From NCBI GenBank assembly GCA_051278165.1, contig JBNMNW010000317.1:1-6756 (forward strand): a stretch of DNA of 6,756 nucleotides, given 5' to 3'. Numbering within the stretch: the first letter of the stretch is position 1; every line of letters starts with the position of its first letter. The position numbers and the translations under genes were made by a program. Below the pieces are notes generated by a model. The model was not told the origin of the DNA. It saw nothing but the letters and a program-made list of their open reading frames with translations, and searched no databases. This stretch comes from GCA-2684655 sp051278165. GTDB lineage: Bacteria; Planctomycetota; UBA1135; UBA2386. Positions 4,929 to 6,756 of this stretch are shown in pieces.

Positions 4929-6002
4929 ATGACGGCGACCACGCTGAAACAAGGTACAGACACGGCGCTGCGCAGCCTTCTAGGGACAGCCGTAGCAACT
5001 ATCGGCGAGACCCTGAGTTCGCTCGTCGGCCGTGACATTGAGGTCACCAGCGGCGAACTGCACCTGCAGGAAGTTGACGCGATAGTGGCAGGACTGCCGC
5101 GCACGGTAGCCGCAGCCCGGGGCGCCATGGACAAGGGCTATGCCGGCAAGTCTCTGCTGACACTGATCGAACTTCCGGACGCCATCGCGATGGCGGGGCT
5201 GCTGATGATGACGCCAGACGACGTCATCTCGGAACGCAGGAAGAGTAAGCAACTCGAAGGGGAGGACATCGAAGCCTTCGGCGAGCTGGGCAACTTGCTC
5301 TACTCGGGCTTCTCAAACGTGCTGCGCGAGAAGGTCGACAACTTCGACCTCCGCATGCAGGACCATGGCTTGGTCGAACCAGGCAAGGACCGCGAGGGCA
5401 TTCTCGGCACTGGCACGCTGGTGACGTTTGGGTTCCGCATGAAGGTCGGTGAGTTCCCGGAATCGCAAGGCCTGATTGCGATCGATACGGACACTGCAGA
5501 ACGCTGGAACCAGGGTCCGCTCGAAGCTTCGAGCAGCAAAGTCAAGGATGCTGGCATTGACGTCGCTGCGCGCAGCGAAGACGCCAGCTTTGGCAACATC
5601 TCAGCGGCCCCGATCTGTGGCGTGCTGTCGGCGTTCGTCATTCAAAATGATGTATTCCGCACGCTACGCCTTAGCTGCCGACGGGTCGGACTCGAGATAC
5701 GTCGTCATGGCCGCGGCGAGATTCCGAATCCTGCCGCGCACCGCAACCAGATCGTGCTACTCGATGTTCCTCCAGGTGAAGAGCGGCGCTTCGATTGGTG
5801 CCACCGCATCAAGGAGCTGTCGGAGTCGACCAAGGTGGTGTTATTGATCCACCATGCCTCGCGATCGCGCGTGACGCAGGCATTTCTGTCGCGTGCTGAC
5901 GCGATCCTCGGGTTCCCCTGTGACGAGCAACAGTTGTCGCAAAAACTCGAGCAACTCAAGCCCGACGAAGAGCCGGAACCAGAGACCGAAGGCGAAGAGT
6001 AG
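4929..6002 (+). CDS. CheC/CheX-like domain fused to a degenerate receiver domain
   Basis: The protein has 357 residues. Residues about 12-195 resemble the CheC/CheX/FliM fold: an opening stretch SLVGRDIEVT, a middle strand AGKSLLTLI, and a phosphatase-like helix E115-x3-E119-x2-N122 (EAFGELGNLLYSGFSNVL). The first position of the motif is Glu rather than Asp or Ser, and no proline is seen at the expected spacing. Residues about 229-343 look like a receiver with lost chemistry: the acidic pair is replaced by Q239-N240, D279 (IVLLDV) keeps the phosphoacceptor position, the Thr site is H308 (VVLLIHH), and the Lys site is F329 (LGFPCD). The tail is acidic (DEEPEPETEGEE). Such a protein may bind or dephosphorylate CheY-P, with the pseudo-receiver as a sensor or docking module (inference). 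It starts 25 bases after cheX with a GGGGA rather far (14 bases) from the ATG. Its stop abuts the stop of the minus-strand gene. I know no gene name for this architecture. Confidence 0.8.
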   Translation: MTATTLKQGTDTALRSLLGTAVATIGETLSSLVGRDIEVTSGELHLQEVDAIVAGLPRTVAAARGAMDKGYAGKSLLTLIELPDAIAMAGLLMMTPDDVISERRKSKQLEGEDIEAFGELGNLLYSGFSNVLREKVDNFDLRMQDHGLVEPGKDREGILGTGTLVTFGFRMKVGEFPESQGLIAIDTDTAERWNQGPLEASSSKVKDAGIDVAARSEDASFGNISAAPICGVLSAFVIQNDVFRTLRLSCRRVGLEIRRHGRGEIPNPAAHRNQIVLLDVPPGEERRFDWCHRIKELSESTKVVLLIHHASRSRVTQAFLSRADAILGFPCDEQQLSQKLEQLKPDEEPEPETEGEE

Positions 6003-6014
6003 CTACGCGTCGCC
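5991..6014. terminator. Imperfect inverted repeat at the convergent stop-to-stop junction
   Basis: The 12-base arms GGCGAAGAGTAG and CTACGCGTCGCC are complementary at 10 of 12 positions and are centred exactly between the two facing stop codons (6000-6002 plus, 6003-6005 minus). There is no T-run on either side. It may act as a bidirectional 3' end structure, but the symmetry could follow from two similar gene ends. Confidence 0.3.
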
Positions 6015-6275
6015 GGGCTTCTGCTGGCTGCGCAACTCGTCCAACTCAGCTCGCGTTTTGCGCGCCGACTCGACGATGTGATCGATCGCTTCTGTCAGAG
6101 CGTCGGCCGTACCAACCATGCGAGCGACCTCGGACTGGATCTCAATCGTTCCCAATAGGTTGTTGACCCGGTGCAAGACGTCTTCGATGCGAGGGCTGTC
6201 AGTCACTCCCGCAACATAGCGCCGCAGATGCGGTGAGTGTTGTACGATCGCACAACGGTTTGTCGGGTTTCGCAT
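6003..6275 (-). CDS. Small helical protein resembling a stand-alone histidine-kinase H-box (DHp) hairpin
   Basis: The 90-residue product is almost wholly helical after residue 25. IEDVLHRVNNLLGTIEIQSE (30-49) followed by a second helix (about 58-84, AIDHIVESARKTRAELDELR) resembles the antiparallel two-helix dimerisation and phosphoacceptor hairpin of histidine kinases. H35 in HRVNNLL would be the phosphoacceptor; the HRV-N-N pattern is nearest the HisKA_2/HWE type (HRVKNNL). No ATP-binding domain can follow, because the gene ends at residue 90. It may be a phosphotransfer or dimerisation partner of the neighbouring CheY/CheC-like system, but could be an unrelated coiled coil. The ATG at 6275 has an AAGGA 13 bases upstream; GTG at 6206 would give 67 residues and keep the hairpin. 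It converges on the plus-strand operon with zero bases between stops. Confidence 0.6.
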   Translation of the reverse strand: MRNPTNRCAIVQHSPHLRRYVAGVTDSPRIEDVLHRVNNLLGTIEIQSEVARMVGTADALTEAIDHIVESARKTRAELDELRSQQKPGDA

Positions 6276-6328
6276 CGGGTCGTTGGGATCCTTACACGCC
6301 AGCTACGCTACATCTTGTGGTTTTGAGG

Positions 6329-6345
6329 TTGGCACGAGGGGTGCT
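6329..6345 (+). promoter_or_regulatory. Candidate sigma-54 promoter before fliO
   Basis: TTGGCACG-AGGG-GTGCT matches the sigma-54 consensus YTGGCACG-N4-TTGCW at 12 of 13 defined positions, with the exact GG (6331-6332) to GC (6343-6344) spacing. Transcription would start near 6356. This conflicts with the Shine-Dalgarno-like AGGGAGGG at 6348-6355, which would then not be transcribed. The gap 6276-6368 is otherwise empty and also serves as the upstream region of the divergent minus-strand gene. Confidence 0.55.
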
Positions 6346-6368
6346 TTAGGGAGGGCGTGAGGCCCTCA

Positions 6369-6756
6369 ATGAAGTCAGCTCCCAAATGGTTGCTCATCCC
6401 CCCGGCAGTCGCCGTCCTTCTCATCCTCGGCCCGATGTCGATGGGTGAAAGCGGTGACGAGACCGGCTCTGCCAAAACGTCCCAGCCTGCGTTCGGCCAA
6501 CCGACTGCGGCTCAAACCGCTTCGGCAAGACCTGCCGCGCGCCAGCCAGAACCCAACGGCAGCATGCTCAAGCCGCGCGCGGTGGCGGGCTCGCTGGTTC
6601 CGCGGACGCCGGACATGTGGAAGATGGCCAGTGCGCTGATCGGCGTGCTGCTGCTCGGCGCAGGTGGCATCATGGTCATCAAGAGGATGCGTGGTGGCGC
6701 CACTCCGCAAGGCAAGACGGCGCTCGCGACGCTGCGCCAAACGGTGCGGCTGACGA
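6369..6756 (+). CDS. fliO: Flagellar biosynthesis protein FliO-like, 3'-truncated
   Basis: The visible 129 residues begin with a hydrophobic signal or anchor segment (7-23, WLLIPPAVAVLLIL), followed by a Pro/Ala/Gln/Ser-rich linker (about 28-80). A second membrane segment spans about 84-105 (MASALIGVLLLGAGGIMVI) and is followed by basic residues. The frame then runs off the window in TALATLRQTVRLT, which resembles the start of the short FliO cytoplasmic domain. FliO helps assemble the FliPQR core of the flagellar export gate in the inner membrane. The call rests on this architecture, the final motif and the flagellar context rather than on a strong signature, so another single-pass protein is possible. 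The start is uncertain: ATG 6369 has AGGGAGGG 13 bases away, while GTG 6357 is in frame but only one base from it. A sigma-54-like promoter precedes the gene. Confidence 0.65.
   Translation, partial: MKSAPKWLLIPPAVAVLLILGPMSMGESGDETGSAKTSQPAFGQPTAAQTASARPAARQPEPNGSMLKPRAVAGSLVPRTPDMWKMASALIGVLLLGAGGIMVIKRMRGGATPQGKTALATLRQTVRLT

Noticed and set aside
1..6756. CRISPR arrays, insertion sequences, tRNA or rRNA genes
   Set aside because: No regularly spaced repeats, transposase frames, terminal repeats, or tRNA/rRNA signatures were seen on either strand.

Overview
The window looks like part of a GC-rich, flagellated Gram-negative chromosome, most likely a planctomycete. This is inferred from the FliA-type sigma factor (the region after 2.4 reads DWVPRLVR, a form I associate with planctomycete FliA/WhiG proteins) and from the mix of flagellar and chemotaxis genes with long non-coding gaps. 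No database search was possible, so the phylum is an inference.

Layout. Positions 2-1408 hold the 3' part of a membrane protein whose start lies outside the window. It is followed closely by apt (adenine phosphoribosyltransferase, 1451-1963). A 738-base gap follows. It contains structured sequence, paired CACCAA/TTGGTG half-sites, a possible sigma-28-type promoter at 2245-2271 and, most notably, a clear class I cyclic-di-GMP riboswitch aptamer (GEMM-I) at about 2336-2427. This lies in the leader of fliA (2702-3619), the flagellar sigma factor. After another gap of about 380 bases come three closely spaced plus-strand genes: cheY (4001-4372), a CheX-type phosphatase (4418-4903), and a CheC/CheX-like domain fused to a degenerate receiver domain (4929-6002). 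A 90-residue minus-strand gene (6003-6275) converges on the last of these with directly abutting stop codons. It resembles an isolated histidine-kinase dimerisation/phosphoacceptor hairpin. The window ends in the 5' part of a fliO-like flagellar export gene (6369 onward), preceded by a near-consensus sigma-54 promoter.

How it may work together (inference). Cyclic-di-GMP sensed by the leader RNA could set the level of the flagellar sigma factor. FliA could then act on its own promoter and on the cheY operon, both of which have GCCGAT-type -10 boxes. CheY-P would drive the motor switch. The CheX phosphatase and the CheC-like/pseudo-receiver fusion would end or tune the signal. The small H-box protein could be a further phosphotransfer or dimerisation partner. 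FliO belongs to the export apparatus and may sit under sigma-54, giving the familiar sigma-54 then sigma-28 hierarchy. The least familiar parts are the riboswitch-fliA pairing, the CheC-pseudoreceiver fusion and the stand-alone H-box protein.
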